Shown here piece by piece: positions 3,780-6,315 of a stretch of 6,315 nt of DNA; the first letter of the stretch is position 1, and every line of letters begins with the position of its first letter. The stretch covers positions 1 through 6,315 of the forward strand of contig USSP01000111.1 in NCBI GenBank assembly GCA_900557385.1, given 5' to 3'. The position numbers and the translations under genes are program-made. The notes beneath the pieces are model-generated. The model saw only the letters and a list, made by a program, of their open reading frames with translations, was not told where the DNA came from and did no database searches. The stretch is from an uncultured Lachnospiraceae bacterium. GTDB taxonomy: Bacteria > Bacillota > Clostridia > Lachnospirales > Lachnospiraceae.

Positions 3780-5121
3780 ACCGGCACCGTTCAGCGAACG
3801 GCAATATCAATACTTTCTCCGGTGCCTGAACAGTTGGTTCAATGTGGCAGAGGGTGGCAAGCGTGGCGGTAAAAACGTGTTACAGACCATTATATTCTGC
3901 TCGCTGCTGGAAACGCATCAGAATAAAATACACCTTGTAGCCGGGGTATCAAACGCAACGGCAAAGCTGAATATCTTGGACTGCGATGGATATGGTCTGC
4001 TAAATTACTTCGAGGGAAGATGCCGGGAAGGTAAGTACAAAGACCGTGATTGTGTCTATGTGCAGACTAAGACCGGAGAAAAGGTTGTCCTAGTGTCTGG
4101 TGGTGGCAAGGATGGAGACGAGAAACTGATTAAGGGTAACACCTATGGAATGGCATATGTGACCGAGGCAAATGAGTGTCACCCCAAATTTTTGAAAGAG
4201 GTATTTGACCGTACAGTTTCCAGTACCGACCGGAAGATTTTTCACGACCTCAACCCGAAAGAGGAGGAACACTGGTACTATACGGATATATTGGCGTTTC
4301 ATGAGGAACAGAAGATTTTACATAGCAATTATGGATATAACTACGGTCATTTTACCCTGGTAGACAACATGAGTATGTCGGACGAAAAAATAAAAGCCGT
4401 CCTGCTTACATACAACAAGGGAACCGTCTGGTACCGCCGGGACATTAAGGGAGACCGGGCAGTTGCAGAGGGAACTATCTTCCAGCGGTTTGCGGATAAT
4501 AATGAGCCGTATTTGTACGATGATGAAGATATCTTTGAGGAATATGCAGAGAACGGGGAAGTAAGACATAGGCTGAAAAAGACACCATTTAAGGTAACGA
4601 TGGGCATTGACTTTGGAGGAAACGGCTCTATGACCACATTTGTTCTCAAACTGTATTTCAATCACTATCACGATTTGAGGACAGCAGAGGAGGAACACCT
4701 GCCACTATCCAAAAATATTGACGCGGATATGATATGTGAGAAGTTCGTGGAGTTTTACCGCATGTGCATCGAGAAGTACGGGCGTGTTGATTGGGTGTTT
4801 CCGGACAGTGCCAGTACAACGATGATTAACAGTCTGTGGAGTGCTGCCAAGAAAGCAGGACTTCCATACCGGAATATTACAGGGTGCCGGAAGAATGAAA
4901 TATCAGACCGTCCAAAAACAATGGATAAGCTGCTGAATACCGGCAGACTGAAAATCAACCGGAGGTGTGAGCATCTGCGGAAAGCAATCGGCGCATTAAA
5001 GTGGGATGAAAAGAAACCGAACCAGCCGGAGGATAAAAATATAGGTAACTGTAACGACTGGTGGGATGCAGAGTGTTACACCTGGTTAGATTTTGTGGAA
5101 TATATAGACCTGGACAGATAA
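3772..5121 (+). CDS. terL: Phage terminase large subunit (TerL): packaging ATPase and nuclease
   Basis: TerL powers DNA translocation into the prohead and cuts the concatemer. The chosen start is ATG 3772, with GGAGA at 3761-3765 upstream. A TTG five codons earlier is less likely. The protein has 449 residues, normal for the family. The ATPase half contains the Walker A region GGKRGGKN (28-35), with Asn in place of the usual Ser/Thr, and the Walker B-like GMAYVTEAN with Glu132. The nuclease half is RNase H-like: MGIDFGGNG (Asp280), WVFPDSAST (Asp345) and NDWWDAECYTW (Asp432) supply the expected acidic metal ligands. All key residues appear intact, so the enzyme should be active. It overlaps terS by 8 bases and is followed within 10 bases by the portal gene, forming the standard packaging operon. 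Confidence 0.93.
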   Translation: MNRPAPFSERQYQYFLRCLNSWFNVAEGGKRGGKNVLQTIIFCSLLETHQNKIHLVAGVSNATAKLNILDCDGYGLLNYFEGRCREGKYKDRDCVYVQTKTGEKVVLVSGGGKDGDEKLIKGNTYGMAYVTEANECHPKFLKEVFDRTVSSTDRKIFHDLNPKEEEHWYYTDILAFHEEQKILHSNYGYNYGHFTLVDNMSMSDEKIKAVLLTYNKGTVWYRRDIKGDRAVAEGTIFQRFADNNEPYLYDDEDIFEEYAENGEVRHRLKKTPFKVTMGIDFGGNGSMTTFVLKLYFNHYHDLRTAEEEHLPLSKNIDADMICEKFVEFYRMCIEKYGRVDWVFPDSASTTMINSLWSAAKKAGLPYRNITGCRKNEISDRPKTMDKLLNTGRLKINRRCEHLRKAIGALKWDEKKPNQPEDKNIGNCNDWWDAECYTWLDFVEYIDLDR

Positions 5122-5131
5122 GGAGAAGGAT

Positions 5132-6315
5132 ATGGAAAGTTGTGTTAAGGGGTATTTGCAGAAAAAAGGGTATACAGTCAATGATAAGGCATTGACGGTG
5201 ATACAGGCATGTGACGATTGGTATAGTAACCGTGTGATTAAGGACTTCCACAACCGGAAAACCTTGAACGGGATCCCGTATGAACTGAACAGGCTGAATT
5301 TCGGGAAAAGGTGCTGTTCTGATGATGCGAACCTGTGCGAAGTGCTGGAGATCAATGCCGGGGACGGGGAGCAGGCTGAATATGTGGTAGGCGTGTTGGA
5401 TGGCAGTAAGTTCAACACACAGTACCGCAAGCAGTTGGAAAAGACCTCCGCAGACGGCACAACGGCGTGCTATATCCGTCTGGATAATGCAACTTTCATG
5501 GACAATGGTTCTGTGCAGGGTGGTAACATCAAGCTGAATTATGTGGAGGCAGACGCTTTTATGCCATTGACTGTAGAAAACGACATTGTGACCGAGGCGG
5601 CATTTTCCGGGAGCAGTCTGTCAAAAGGAAAGAAACAGACTACCCTTGTGCTGTTTACACGGGGAGATACAGGACTGTACACCGCAGAGACGCATGTGTT
5701 TGACGATAAGGGGAACGAACTGAAAGACCTGGAAACGATTGTACAGTTGGGTGATGTCAAGCCCTTTGCAGTGATGCGGAACGCCGAGGTCAACAACCTG
5801 GACAACATGACCGGGTACGGCTTGCCAAAGCTGTGGGACGCAATCCCGGCACTCAAAGCGGTGGACTTGTGTTATAACGTTCTCTTTTCTGATTTGGACA
5901 AAGCAGAGAAGATTATCCTTGTGAATGAGTTACTGTGTGAGTATGACGAGAAGGGCGAGCCAATACTGACCCCGGAACAGAAAAAGTTATTTGTGTTTTT
6001 GGGGGAGAAAACACCTAATAAAGAAAACATGATACAGGAGTACAACCCGGAAATCCGAATTGAACAGGTTACCAAATCCTTTGAATTGGCATTATCTTTA
6101 CTGTCTATGTCTTTTGGGTATGGCACCAAGAAGTACAGTTTTGAAAACGGACAGATAACCACTGCAACAGAGTATGTGGGTGAGCGTCAAGACCAGATGC
6201 AGGAGTTGAACCGCCAGCGGCAGGAGGCGATTGCTTATATCAAGGATATCTGCCGGGCGGTGATGTGGTTCGCCAACACCTTCCAGGGAAAAGCGTTCAA
6301 TCTGGAGCAAGAGAT
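5132..6315 (+). CDS. Phage portal protein, SPP1/A118-like (3' end outside window)
   Basis: ATG 5132 follows AGGAG at 5121-5125 with a 6-base spacer, 10 bases after the terL stop. The frame stays open to the window end (394 codons visible; family members are about 450-500). It begins MESCVKGYLQKKGYTVNDKA. The portal forms a dodecameric ring at one capsid vertex, through which TerL pumps DNA. Typical family features are the N-terminal helix followed by CDDWYSNRVIKDFHN, the stretch around NNLDNMTGYGLPKLWDAIPA with LKAVDLCYN (about 221-250, matching the family pattern of G.s.yanAidvLkaiDl.yd), and TATEYVGERQD (344-354). The last matches the family's conserved TATEvise.sd helix. The region KAEKIILVNELLCEYDEKGE is the wing-like middle. 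No frameshift is seen. Confidence 0.88.
   Translation, partial: MESCVKGYLQKKGYTVNDKALTVIQACDDWYSNRVIKDFHNRKTLNGIPYELNRLNFGKRCCSDDANLCEVLEINAGDGEQAEYVVGVLDGSKFNTQYRKQLEKTSADGTTACYIRLDNATFMDNGSVQGGNIKLNYVEADAFMPLTVENDIVTEAAFSGSSLSKGKKQTTLVLFTRGDTGLYTAETHVFDDKGNELKDLETIVQLGDVKPFAVMRNAEVNNLDNMTGYGLPKLWDAIPALKAVDLCYNVLFSDLDKAEKIILVNELLCEYDEKGEPILTPEQKKLFVFLGEKTPNKENMIQEYNPEIRIEQVTKSFELALSLLSMSFGYGTKKYSFENGQITTATEYVGERQDQMQELNRQRQEAIAYIKDICRAVMWFANTFQGKAFNLEQE

Noticed and set aside
5086..5460. Minus-strand frames opposite terL and the portal (also around 4318-4698, 5539-5856 and 5872-6162)
   Set aside because: Composition is typical of antisense shadow, with no start signals, and they lie opposite strongly supported packaging genes.
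1..6315. CRISPR array, insertion sequence ends or integrase attachment site
   Set aside because: No regularly spaced repeats of 20 or more bases, no transposase or integrase frame, and no flanking inverted repeats with target duplication were visible. The tRNA-like element is internal to the phage genes, so it is unlikely to be an att site.

Overview
This window reads as the packaging end of a Firmicutes (Clostridia, probably Lachnospiraceae-like) tailed phage or prophage. The evidence is the contiguous + strand order terminase small subunit, terminase large subunit, SPP1/A118-type portal. These genes have strong AGGAG-type ribosome binding sites and short overlaps. Upstream genes are also typical of clostridial phages: a C5 cytosine methyltransferase tail, a DUF4417 protein and two small proteins beginning with GGRG(S/A)SSG. 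A fragment of the endospore gene spoVT lies in the window, which also points to a spore-forming host.

Layout. Bases 1-465 hold the 3' end of a phage-type DNA cytosine methyltransferase that stops before the expected motifs IX and X. It carries a pentanucleotide tandem repeat and is followed by a 26-residue ORF, possibly a truncated remnant. Bases 538-1360 form an AT-rich, moron-like insert: an extended -10 promoter and a gene for a protein with a zincin-type HEITH motif. That gene is split by about 193 bp of more GC-rich sequence, which on the minus strand encodes an internal piece of SpoVT. Bases 1382-1500 hold a near-consensus promoter, a long hairpin with a GAAA loop and U-tract (a terminator), and a perfect short palindrome.

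From 1523 the genes run DUF4417 - GGRG protein 1 - GGRG protein 2. Next comes a tRNA-like element (2804-2878) abutting a strong intrinsic terminator (2878-2927), and then terS (TTG start, two HTH units) - terL - portal, which runs off the window end.

How it may work together. TerS recognises phage DNA, TerL cuts and pumps it, and the portal is the entry ring in the capsid. Two intrinsic terminators interrupt the late direction of transcription, one about 25 bases after a good promoter and one directly before terS. This suggests regulated read-through (antitermination) of the late operon, with the tRNA-like RNA as a candidate control element. That idea is inference. The most unusual signals are the tRNA-like element plus terminator, the promoter-terminator leader, the antisense spoVT fragment and the shared GGRG N-terminal tag.
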